Source: Bacillota bacterium
GTDB lineage: Bacteria; Bacillota; Clostridia; Oscillospirales; Acutalibacteraceae
Assembly: GCA_023458755.1 (NCBI GenBank)
Contig: JAEWYE010000086.1
Coordinates: 1 to 28,455, forward strand
Length of the DNA: 28,455 nucleotides
Direction of reading: 5' to 3'
Shown here: piece by piece, positions 15,995 to 22,904 of the stretch
Layout: every line of letters starts with the position of its first letter
How positions within the stretch are numbered: the stretch's first letter is position 1
Made by a program: the position numbers and the translations under genes
The notes under the pieces: model-generated
What the model was told of the DNA's origin: nothing
The model's input: the letters and a program-made list of their open reading frames with translations, nothing else
Databases searched by the model: none

Positions 15995-16195
15995 TTATCT
16001 TGTTTTCATTAATCGTTCCGCAACAGCGTGCAAATCCTCTACGGAATGAATTTCATCCTGACGTTCATTGATCCCGACCTGAACATCTTCGGGCAATGAA
16101 GCAAAATAGTCATTGCTGTTTCGGTCAATACTCATCAGAGCAGCAAAACTCAAATTATCAAAATCATATAAGCTGTTCTGGAACCCATCATACAT
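15995..16195 (-). CDS. Small conserved protein, paralogue of 11780-11950
   Basis: A 66-residue protein of the same type as the one at 11780-11950. Common positions include M-x-D-G at the start, N-S-x-x-Y-F-x-S-L-P-E-D-V, and 'DEIHSVEDLHAVAERLM' at the end. Apart from the aligned core it has a longer N-terminus of about 25 residues with 'LYDFDNLSFAALMS'. The chosen start (16195) has AAAGGA 11 bases upstream; an alternative ATG 12 bases earlier overlaps that site. It converges on the NYN gene and shares its terminator. The two paralogues bracket the hydrolase-to-NYN block. Confidence 0.72.
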   Translation of the reverse strand: MYDGFQNSLYDFDNLSFAALMSIDRNSNDYFASLPEDVQVGINERQDEIHSVEDLHAVAERLMKTR

Positions 16196-16281
16196 GATAA
16201 AAGCCATCCTTTCTCTGCAAGAGGGAATGGATGCTTGCAAAATGATTGCTGAACGTTTTTCAGAAAAAGGCAAGACATCCT

Positions 16282-16300
16282 GTTTGAAATATTTTCAAAC
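16282..16300. promoter_or_regulatory. Palindrome upstream of the small minus-strand gene
   Basis: GTTTGAAA-TAT-TTTCAAAC is an 8-bp perfect inverted repeat with a 3-base centre, 87 bases upstream of the start at 16195. It could be an operator or an RNA hairpin in that gene's leader. The rest of 16301-16436 is AT-rich. It has only a weak stem AAAGTG/CACTTT (16405-16428) near the end of the convergent zinc-ribbon gene, and no gene that I can support. Confidence 0.35.
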
Positions 16301-16436
16301 TTTCACCTCGCAGATTAGTTTCCGCAAAATAGTATCATTTATGGCAGGCAAATCATGTAAAAATAATTTTAAAAAATGTAATTATTACTGTTGCGTGAGG
16401 ACTGAAAGTGGGGCGAAAATCACACTTTTTGAGTTA

Positions 16437-17171
16437 TCAACCTAGTCCAAATGAAGCACTGCGGTCCAGCTTTCCGTCAATAAACATCAAGATTAATTGT
16501 AAGTCGGAAGAGCTGTTTTTAGGCCATGAGTAAACAACGGTATTGCCTATAGAAGATTCTTTTACCCCTTCACTGCCTATGATTTCCTTTGCGTCCTCAT
16601 AGCTCATTCCGTCTTTGAGCCGGGATGAAATCGAGTCTTCGTCAGGTGCAGTTCCGCCGCTGGCAGACGTAGCAGGCAGTGCGTAGTCGTCGGAGCTTGT
16701 CTGCGAATTTGCTCCAAAAATGGAGTTGAAAGCGGAACCCAATACGGATTGCGAAGCGGTAGAAGGGGAATCTTGTGAAGCCGTTTGCGAGGAAGCCTGG
16801 GAACTGTCTGCACCGACCATGGAAGACGTGGTTGTGGTCGTCTGCGGGGCAACTGCTGCCGAGCCGGATTGTGATGTAGTGCCGCCTCCTGCGAGAAGCT
16901 TGGAAAGTTTATCTTCGCCGGAACTTTTCTTTTGGCAGCTTCCTGCCAATACGGCAATCAGTATAACTACGACGATAAGAAACGCCGAAGCCGAAAGAAT
17001 GGAAATCCATTTGGTTTTCTTGTCCATTGGTTTGGAAAGCTCGGAGAATTCTGTTTGCCCATCAGTGGGTATTTTTGAATCAAGCGCCAGCGCTGGCAAG
17101 TCATAGGCAGGCGTGCCGCAGTTCGGGCAAAACCGGCTTTCAAATTCCGTTCCGCACTTTGCACATTTCAT
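16437..17171 (-). CDS. Zinc-ribbon, single-TM protein with BamE-like C-terminal domain
   Basis: A 244-residue protein with clear modular layout. An N-terminal zinc ribbon (CAKC at 3-6, CPNC at 15-18) and a polar stretch are followed by one transmembrane segment at about 57-77. Next comes a low-complexity Ser/Thr/Gln-rich linker (about 85-175) that would cross the cell wall space. The C-terminal domain of about 55 residues has 'DGMSYEDAKEIIG' and 'YSWPKN....LMFIDGKL', the pattern of the SmpA/BamE/BLIP-like fold. The zinc ribbon is therefore cytoplasmic and the folded domain outside. AAAGGAAC lies 9 bases before ATG 17171. It is probably monocistronic, as gatB upstream is separated by two hairpins. 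The role may be sensing or cell-surface binding; this is inference. Confidence 0.8.
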   Translation of the reverse strand: MKCAKCGTEFESRFCPNCGTPAYDLPALALDSKIPTDGQTEFSELSKPMDKKTKWISILSASAFLIVVVILIAVLAGSCQKKSSGEDKLSKLLAGGGTTSQSGSAAVAPQTTTTTSSMVGADSSQASSQTASQDSPSTASQSVLGSAFNSIFGANSQTSSDDYALPATSASGGTAPDEDSISSRLKDGMSYEDAKEIIGSEGVKESSIGNTVVYSWPKNSSSDLQLILMFIDGKLDRSASFGLG

Positions 17172-17215
17172 GCTTTATGTTCCTTTCTATAGGCAGTGCA
17201 CTTTAGAAAACATCC

Positions 17216-17265
17216 AATCTACAAGCGTAAAATTTTTTATTGTGTGAATTTTACGCCTGTAGGTT
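17216..17265. repeat. 19-bp imperfect inverted repeat
   Basis: Bases 17216-17234 pair with 17247-17265 with one mismatch and one G-U pair; the inner ten pairs (17225-17234 with 17247-17256) are perfect. The 12-base loop is AT-rich. On the plus strand it is followed by AGTTTTATTTTC, giving a terminator look, but no plus-strand gene precedes it. On the minus strand it lies in the likely leader of the zinc-ribbon gene. Confidence 0.6.
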
Positions 17266-17305
17266 AGTTTTATTTTCAAATGAACTGACTATTTGTAAGC
17301 GATAA

Positions 17306-17328
17306 GGGCGAGCCGAAAAGGCTCGCCC
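17306..17328 (-). terminator. GC-rich hairpin after gatB
   Basis: A 9-bp perfect GC-rich stem (17306-17314 with 17320-17328), loop GAAAA, starting 8 bases past the gatB stop. On the minus strand it is followed only by TTATCGCTT. The strong T-run (TTTTTT at 17332-17337) is on the plus strand and overlaps the gatB end. I assign it to gatB by position, but its polarity is ambiguous. Confidence 0.6.
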
Positions 17329-17335
17329 AAATTTT

Positions 17336-18751
17336 TTATGCTTGAATAAGTTCAATCAGCAGTTTTTCTGCCTGAATGGCGTCGGCACGCCCGCGTGTCG
17401 CCTTCATAACGGAGCCTAAAAGAGATTTTAAGGCTTTTTCCTTACCGCCGCGGTAATCCGCCACCGCGTTCGGATTGTTGGCGATTGCTTCACTGCACAG
17501 ACGCTTTAGGGTATCCTCGTCTATGCCGCCCATATCGTTTTCGCTGATAAAATCGGTTGCCGGTTTGCCGGTGTCCAGCATTTTTTCCAGCGTATCCTTC
17601 AGCAGGTTCATTTTTATTTTTCCGCTGTCCAGCAGAAGAACCAAGTCCTTAATGTACTTTGCGGGAAGTGAAACAGCAAATGCTTCCTTTGCCGCGTCGT
17701 TTTCCAAGCGGCGGAAAATCTGACCGAGAATCAGGTTCGCAACCACCTTCGGGTTGGCGACACCGTCGCTTGCGGCATCAAAGAATTCGGCAATGCTGCG
17801 GTATTTCACCAAAAGCGCGGCATCCGCTTCCGGCAAGCCAAACTGATTCACATAGCGGTCGAATTTTTCATCCGGCAGTTCCGGCAGCTTAGCTTTCAGT
17901 TCCGCCACCTTTTCTTCGGATACCGAAATGGTAACCAAATCCGGCTCACGGAAGTAGCGGTAGTCGTCCGCATCCTCTTTGCCGCGCATGCTTTCGGTAC
18001 AGTTATCCTCTACGTTGTAGCGCAGAGTTTGCTGAATCACCTTTTCGCCGCTGTCTAAAATTTCTGCCTGACGGTTTACTTCATATTCCATCGCCTTTGC
18101 CATAAAGGTAAAGGAGTTCATATTCTTAATTTCCGTACGGGTGCCCAGCTTTTCGCTGCCAACGGGGCGCAGGGAAATGTTTACGTCGCTGCGCATAGAA
18201 CCTTCCTGCATCTTGCAGTCGGAAACGCCGATATATTTCATGATGAGCTGGATTTTTTCCATGTACTCCTTGGCTTCGTCAATGCTGCGGATATCCGGTT
18301 CTGAAACAATTTCAATCAGCGGTACGCCGCCGCGGTTGTAATCCACAAAGGTGTTGCCGCGCTCATGTATCAGTTTGCCGGCGTCCTCTTCAATATGAAT
18401 GCGGGTAATGCGGATTTTTCTGCCGTTGGAAAGCGCAATATAGCCGTTTTTGCACAAGGGCATATCATATTGGGAAATCTGATATGCTTTCGGCAAATCC
18501 GGATAGCAATAGTTCTTGCGGTCCATTTTTGAAATTGGAGCAATCTCGCAGTGTGTGGCAAGTCCCGCCAGTATGGCGTAGTTTACCACCTGTTCGTTCA
18601 ACTTCGGCAAGGTGCCCGGCAGACCGATGCAAACGGGGCAGCAGTGCGTGTTCGGGTCACCGCCGAATTCGGTGGTGCAGCCGCAGAAAATTTTTGTCTT
18701 GGTAGAAAGCTCCACATGGGTTTCCAGTCCCGATACTAATTCATATTTCAT
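17336..18751 (-). CDS. gatB: Asp-tRNA(Asn)/Glu-tRNA(Gln) amidotransferase subunit B
   Basis: A 471-residue GatB, the kinase and tRNA-binding subunit that phosphorylates the misacylated side chain before amidation by GatA ammonia. The N-terminal cradle starts 'YELVSGLETHVEL.TKTKIFC' with the zinc-site cysteines in 'CGCTTEFG' and 'CCPVCIGLPG', and 'RGGVPLIEIVSEPD' follows. The C-terminal YqeY-like tail domain ends 'GSVMKATRGRADA'. The start ATG overlaps the gatA stop (ATGA), so they are translationally coupled. It is the last gene of the aspS-gatCAB operon, with hairpins downstream. Confidence 0.98.
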   Translation of the reverse strand: MKYELVSGLETHVELSTKTKIFCGCTTEFGGDPNTHCCPVCIGLPGTLPKLNEQVVNYAILAGLATHCEIAPISKMDRKNYCYPDLPKAYQISQYDMPLCKNGYIALSNGRKIRITRIHIEEDAGKLIHERGNTFVDYNRGGVPLIEIVSEPDIRSIDEAKEYMEKIQLIMKYIGVSDCKMQEGSMRSDVNISLRPVGSEKLGTRTEIKNMNSFTFMAKAMEYEVNRQAEILDSGEKVIQQTLRYNVEDNCTESMRGKEDADDYRYFREPDLVTISVSEEKVAELKAKLPELPDEKFDRYVNQFGLPEADAALLVKYRSIAEFFDAASDGVANPKVVANLILGQIFRRLENDAAKEAFAVSLPAKYIKDLVLLLDSGKIKMNLLKDTLEKMLDTGKPATDFISENDMGGIDEDTLKRLCSEAIANNPNAVADYRGGKEKALKSLLGSVMKATRGRADAIQAEKLLIELIQA

Positions 18752-20214
18752 AGCCGAACCCCCATTTCCGCTGCCTTGAATGTTGTTTCGCGCGTTGCGG
18801 TTTCATACTGATGTGCCGCGTTTAGGATAGCGGCCTCACAGAAGGTATCACCGATGAGCTGCATGCCGATTGGCAAACCGCCTTTGTCAAAACCGCACGG
18901 CACTGAAACGGCGGGAAGACCGGCAATGTTGACCGGTACGGTGCAGATATCCGTTTGATAGGTTTCCACCGCACTTTGAGCCGTAAAGTTGAGTGGGAAT
19001 GCTGTCATTGGTACGGTTGGAGCCAGAAGAACGTCACAGCTTGCAAACGCGTTTTTAAATGCTTTTACAATTGTACCGCGAAGATTTTGCGCTTTTTTAT
19101 AGTACGCGTCAAAGTAACCGGCGCTCAGCACGTAGGTCCCTAAAAGGATTCTGCGTTTTACCTCATCGCCGAAGCCTTCGCTGCGCGTTTTGCACATCAT
19201 GTCGTAGGTATCGTTGTAGTGCGGCGTTTTGTAGCCGTAGCGAATGCCGTCGTATCTGCCCAGATTGGAGGAAGCCTCCGCACAGGCCAGAATATAGTAA
19301 ACCGGCAGAGCATATTTGATAACCGGCAGGTTCAGGTATACAATTTCGGCGCCAAGGCTCTTATAAACTTCAATCGCCTGTTCCAAAGCCGCGCGGACAT
19401 CGTCACGGATACCGTCAAAGTATTCTTTCGCGATTCCAATCTTCATGCCCTTTATGCTGTTGTTCAGTGTGTCACTTGTCGGAACACCGTTTTTTCCGCG
19501 GGAGGTGGAGTCCTTTTCATCGTAAAGGGAGATGGCATCGTACACAAGCGCGGCGTCTTCCACGCTCGTTGTGATTGGCCCGATTTGGTCAAAGCTGGAG
19601 GCGTAGGCAATCAGTCCGTAACGGGATACCGTGCCGTAGCTTGGCTTTAAGCCGACCAAACCGCAGAAACTTGCGGGTTGGCGGATAGAACCGCCGGTGT
19701 CGGAACCCAGCCCGTAAACGGCAAGGTTGCCGCCGACTGCGGAAGCAACGCCGCCGGAGCTGCCGCCTGCCACGCGTGAGAAATCATGCGGGTTCAGCGC
19801 GCCGCCGTAGCATGAGGTTTCACAGGAGGAACCCATTGCGAATTCGTCCATGTTGGTTTTGCCCAGCAGAACCGCGTTTTGCTTTTGCAGAATGTCCCAA
19901 ACAGTCGCGTTGTAAATCGGCACATAGCCCTGCAAAATTTTGGAGCAGCAGGTGGTTTCCATATCTTTTGTAGAGATATTATCCTTTAAGGTCATGGGAA
20001 TGCCCTCTAAAGGCTGTAAGGCTTCACCCGCACTGATTTTTTTATCCACCGCCTTCGCGGTTTGCAGCGCCTGCTCCGCTGTGGTGCGTACATAGGCGTT
20101 TAAATCCTTGTTGACGGTTTCAATGCTGCCTAAATATTGTTTCGTCAGCTCTTCGCAGGAAATCTGTTTACTCTGCAAAAGCTTGCTGACAGCTTTAATT
20201 TTACTTGTTTCCAT
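18748..20214 (-). CDS. gatA: Asp-tRNA(Asn)/Glu-tRNA(Gln) amidotransferase subunit A
   Basis: A 488-residue amidase-signature protein that hydrolyses glutamine and channels ammonia to GatB. The Ser-cisSer-Lys triad is visible as Lys77 ('TLKDN'), Ser152 in 'AGGSSGG' and Ser176 in 'SDTGGSIRQPA'. The start at 20214 is preferred because GGAGGT lies 6 bases upstream; an ATG at 20232 just ahead overlaps that ribosome site. The 329-base gap to gatC is occupied by a hairpin-rich repeat, unusual for this tight operon, so gatA may be more weakly expressed or have its own promoter. Confidence 0.98.
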   Translation of the reverse strand: METSKIKAVSKLLQSKQISCEELTKQYLGSIETVNKDLNAYVRTTAEQALQTAKAVDKKISAGEALQPLEGIPMTLKDNISTKDMETTCCSKILQGYVPIYNATVWDILQKQNAVLLGKTNMDEFAMGSSCETSCYGGALNPHDFSRVAGGSSGGVASAVGGNLAVYGLGSDTGGSIRQPASFCGLVGLKPSYGTVSRYGLIAYASSFDQIGPITTSVEDAALVYDAISLYDEKDSTSRGKNGVPTSDTLNNSIKGMKIGIAKEYFDGIRDDVRAALEQAIEVYKSLGAEIVYLNLPVIKYALPVYYILACAEASSNLGRYDGIRYGYKTPHYNDTYDMMCKTRSEGFGDEVKRRILLGTYVLSAGYFDAYYKKAQNLRGTIVKAFKNAFASCDVLLAPTVPMTAFPLNFTAQSAVETYQTDICTVPVNIAGLPAVSVPCGFDKGGLPIGMQLIGDTFCEAAILNAAHQYETATRETTFKAAEMGVRL

Positions 20215-20299
20215 TGTATAACCTCCATGCATACGATCAGTCCGCTATGATAAGTATTCCATACTGTTGTGCCTTTTGTGAAGCCGTTCTTTTTCTATT

Positions 20300-20539
20300 C
20301 TCCCTTGCGAAAGGGAGATGTCACAGCAGTGACAGAGAGATTCGTTTCCTACGCAACTGTTGCGCACTCCCGTGCGCTTAAGAGAGGGGATGAGGGCGGC
20401 AAGCCGCCCTTTTCGCTCCGCTGGGGCGAAGGATTAAGAACTGAGAAGCCCATAATGGACAACCTATCTGTTACGCATTCCCCTCTCCCTTGCGAAAGGG
20501 AGCTATCACTGCGGTGGGATCGCAGTAACAGAGAGATTC
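20300..20539. repeat. Hairpin-rich interspersed repeat with two direct copies
   Basis: Two related units lie in the same orientation. Copy 1 is at 20300-20343 and copy 2 at 20485-20539. Each opens with the palindrome CTCCCTTGCGAAAGGGAG (20300-20317; 20485-20502), continues with a second hairpin (GTCAC-AGCA-GTGAC at 20320-20333; ACTGCG/CGCAGT at 20508-20526), and closes with ACAGAGAGATTC. Between them are more perfect stems: CGCAAC/GTTGCG (20352-20364), GCGCAC/GTGCGC (20362-20377), GGGCGGC/GCCGCCC (20394-20409) and TTCGCTCC/GGGGCGAA (20412-20430). Copy 2 abuts the gatC stop by four bases. This has the look of a non-coding REP/MITE-type element. The flank 20215-20299 shows nothing I can name. 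Confidence 0.75.
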
Positions 20540-20543
20540 AAAC

Positions 20544-20822
20544 CTAATTTCTCTTTTTTACAAGGAAGCAGCCGTCCTGCTGGCTTTCGGCATTTTTTAA
20601 AATTTCTTCACGGTCGTAGGAAGGAATTACCGTATCCTCACGAAATGCATTGGAAAGATTATTAATATTATCGAAGTCGGAGGCTTCGTCGCTCGCCATA
20701 TTGATGGTGTCGGCAAAGGCAATGATGTTATCCATTTCTTCTGCCAGCTTGTCCAGCTCCTCTTCTTTAATGGAGAGTCGGGCGAGATTGGCAATTTTCA
20801 GCAAGTCCTCATGTGTTACCAT
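20544..20822 (-). CDS. gatC: Asp-tRNA(Asn)/Glu-tRNA(Gln) amidotransferase subunit C
   Basis: A 92-residue GatC, the small stabilising subunit that wraps around GatA and GatB. The typical start 'HEDLLKIANLARLSIKEEEL' and the middle 'MDNIIAFADTIN' are present. The C-terminus 'FREDTVIPSYDREEILKNA' matches the usual 'LREDxVxxSxxREEaLxNAP' pattern. AAGGAGG lies nine bases before ATG 20822. It follows aspS by 19 bases, and its stop is immediately followed by the repeat that separates it from gatA. Confidence 0.95.
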   Translation of the reverse strand: MVTHEDLLKIANLARLSIKEEELDKLAEEMDNIIAFADTINMASDEASDFDNINNLSNAFREDTVIPSYDREEILKNAESQQDGCFLVKKRN

Positions 20823-20841
20823 GGCGGGAGTCCTCCTTCAA

Positions 20842-22590
20842 TTATCGGATCTTAATGTGAACGTCACGCAGCTGCTGTTCGGTTACCTCGGTCGGTGCGC
20901 CAAGCAGCATATCCTGTGCGTTGCTGTTCATTGGGAACGCGATGACCTCACGGATATTCTGTTCACCGGTCAAAAGCATAATCATGCGGTCGACACCCGG
21001 AGCCATGCCGGCATGCGGCGGAGCACCGTATTTGAACGCATTGTAAAGGGCGGAGAATTTGGTTTCAATATCCTGTTCGGTATAGCCCGCAATTTCAAAC
21101 GCCTTTACCATGATGTCAATATCGTGGTTGCGCACCGCGCCGGAGGAAAGCTCCACGCCGTTGCAGACAATATCATATTGATAGGCCAGAATATCTTCCG
21201 GCTTTTTGTTTAACAGCGCGTCCATTCCGCCCTGCGGCATGGAGAACGGGTTGTGGGTAAAAATGTAGGCTCCGGTTTCCTCGTCAATTTCATACATCGG
21301 GAAGTCCACAATAAAGCACATTTTGTAGCTGTTTTCATCAATCAGGTTCAAACGGCGGCCAAGCTCGGTGCGGATTTGTCCGGCAAGCTTCGGGGCAACA
21401 TCTTTTTCGTCGCCGATAAAGTAGAGCACCATGCCGGGGGCAAGCTTCGCGCGGCGGGTGAGCTCTTCTCTTTTGTCGTCCGGGATGAATTTATCAATTG
21501 GCCCGAGAAATTTCATTTCGTCGGTTACTTTGATGTATCCAAGACCCTTCATACCGATTTCGGTTGCAAATTTGAGCATGTTCTCAAAGAAACTCTTCGG
21601 CTGGCTCGCACATTCCGGTACCGGAATCGCACGGATAGTTTTGCCCTTGAACGGAGCAAAGCTGGAAGTTTCAAAGATATCGGTAATATCGATAATTTCA
21701 AGCGGGTTGCGCAAGTCCGGTTTATCCGTGCCGTATTTCAGCATGGATTCGGCAAACGGAATGCGTACGAACGGAGCACTTGAAACTTTTTTATCCGAAA
21801 ATTTTGAGAAGGTTGCGGAAAGCACTTCTTCCGCAATGGAGAAAATGTCTTCCTGTGTGGCAAACGCCATTTCAAAATCCAGCTGATAGAATTCGCCGGG
21901 GGAGCGGTCGGCTCTTGCGTCTTCGTCGCGGAAGCACGGTGCTATTTGAAAATAGCGGTCAAAGCCCGAAACCATTAAAAGCTGTTTGAAAATCTGCGGT
22001 GCCTGCGGCAGAGCGTAGAATTTTCCGTGATGCTTGCGGCTTGGAATCAGGTAATCTCTTGCGCCTTCCGGGGAAGAGGTGGAGAGAATGGGAGTTTGCA
22101 TTTCCAAAAATCCCATTTCGGTCATTTTGCTGCGCAGGAAAGAAATGATTTGTGAACGCAAAACAATATTGGAATGTACCTTCGGGTTTCGTAAATCCAA
22201 AAAGCGGTATTTTAAGCGGACATCCTCTTTGGTATCGGTGGAGCTGTCAATCTCAAAAGGCAGATTGGCAAGTGCTTTGCCCAAAACAGTCAAAGATTCG
22301 GTTTTTACTTCTACAGTACCAGTGGCAATTTTGGAATTCACGGTATCCTCGTCCCTTAAAACAACAGTACCGGTTACCGTAATGGTGCATTCCTTGGAAA
22401 CATCTTTCAGCATTTCCTCGTCATATACAACTACTTGTACCACACCGTAATGGTCCCTCAAATCCAAAAACTTAATTCCGCCGTGGTCACGGATATTTTC
22501 CACCCAGCCTGCGACGCGAATTTCTTTGCCGATATTCTGCTCCGAAACTTCCCCGCAAAGGTGGGTGCGGTATTGATTCACACAAATCAT
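20842..22590 (-). CDS. aspS: Aspartyl-tRNA synthetase, probably non-discriminating
   Basis: A 582-residue bacterial-type AspRS: N-terminal OB anticodon-binding domain (about 1-110), class II core with motif 2 'FRDEDARADRSPGEFYQLDFEM', an inserted GAD domain in the middle, and motif 3 'GVDRMIML' near the C-terminus. At position 36 it has His in 'IRDHGG'. In bacterial enzymes His at this OB-fold position goes with charging both tRNA-Asp and tRNA-Asn, whereas Leu marks the tRNA-Asp-specific E. coli type. Clustering with gatCAB fits: Asp-tRNA(Asn) made here would be amidated by the amidotransferase. ATG 22590 has AAAGGA about ten bases upstream. There is no T-box in the leader. Confidence 0.97.
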   Translation of the reverse strand: MICVNQYRTHLCGEVSEQNIGKEIRVAGWVENIRDHGGIKFLDLRDHYGVVQVVVYDEEMLKDVSKECTITVTGTVVLRDEDTVNSKIATGTVEVKTESLTVLGKALANLPFEIDSSTDTKEDVRLKYRFLDLRNPKVHSNIVLRSQIISFLRSKMTEMGFLEMQTPILSTSSPEGARDYLIPSRKHHGKFYALPQAPQIFKQLLMVSGFDRYFQIAPCFRDEDARADRSPGEFYQLDFEMAFATQEDIFSIAEEVLSATFSKFSDKKVSSAPFVRIPFAESMLKYGTDKPDLRNPLEIIDITDIFETSSFAPFKGKTIRAIPVPECASQPKSFFENMLKFATEIGMKGLGYIKVTDEMKFLGPIDKFIPDDKREELTRRAKLAPGMVLYFIGDEKDVAPKLAGQIRTELGRRLNLIDENSYKMCFIVDFPMYEIDEETGAYIFTHNPFSMPQGGMDALLNKKPEDILAYQYDIVCNGVELSSGAVRNHDIDIMVKAFEIAGYTEQDIETKFSALYNAFKYGAPPHAGMAPGVDRMIMLLTGEQNIREVIAFPMNSNAQDMLLGAPTEVTEQQLRDVHIKIR

Positions 22591-22610
22591 ATTTCTATAA
22601 TCCTTTCATC

Positions 22611-22648
22611 CAATTGCGCAAACCGCTTTGCATAATTGCGTACGCAAT
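22611..22648 (-). promoter_or_regulatory. Leader hairpins of the aspS operon
   Basis: A hairpin CAATT..GCAAA / TTTGC..AATTG (22611-22638, 2-base internal loops) and an adjoining 14-bp perfect palindrome ATTGCGTACGCAAT (22635-22648) overlap by four bases and may be alternative folds. They lie in the roughly 86-base leader between the predicted promoter and the aspS start. They are too short and lack the conserved bulge for a T-box. Confidence 0.4.
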
Positions 22649-22682
22649 CGTTTATATATTAAAGAAAGCTGCTCAAAGCATA

Positions 22683-22711
22683 ATTATACCATCAAACGCG
22701 TGATGTTTCAA
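22683..22711 (-). promoter_or_regulatory. Sigma-A promoter of the aspS-gatCAB operon
   Basis: On the minus strand the -35 box TTGAAA (22706-22711), a 17-base spacer and a perfect TATAAT (22683-22688) lie upstream of aspS. The spacer contains the near-palindrome CATCA-AACGCG-TGATG, a possible operator. Confidence 0.85.
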
Positions 22712-22818
22712 TAAAAAACGGGCATTTACTTTTACACTTTACTATATCATAATCCTGCACTGTATTGTAAATCCAAACTGAAACAGAATTTATTCTTTTA
22801 CATATTTAAGCAAGAGTA

Positions 22819-22847
22819 TTGATTATAGTACCAGAATTTAGTATAAC
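22819..22847 (+). promoter_or_regulatory. Promoter of the zinc-finger membrane protein gene
   Basis: TTGATT (22819-22824), 17 bases, TATAAC (22842-22847), followed by a leader of about 50 bases to the ATG at 22905. The remaining 22712-22818 is AT-rich with nothing else identifiable. Confidence 0.65.
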
Positions 22848-22904
22848 TATTATAGAAAATATATTCTGCTAAAGTTAAATTAATGTTGTTGGAGGGAATT
22901 TTTT

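Noticed and set aside
16720..17106. Plus-strand frame opposite the zinc-ribbon gene
   Set aside because: It mirrors the Ser/Thr-rich low-complexity linker on the minus strand and has no ribosome site.
20269..20547. A 92-codon open frame across the gatC-gatA gap
   Set aside because: It lies in palindromic non-coding repeat sequence and has no ribosome site. The encoded protein is repeat-like with no family pattern.
22591..22682. T-box leader upstream of aspS
   Set aside because: No conserved T-box sequence or anti-terminator bulge is visible on the minus strand; only short hairpins are present.
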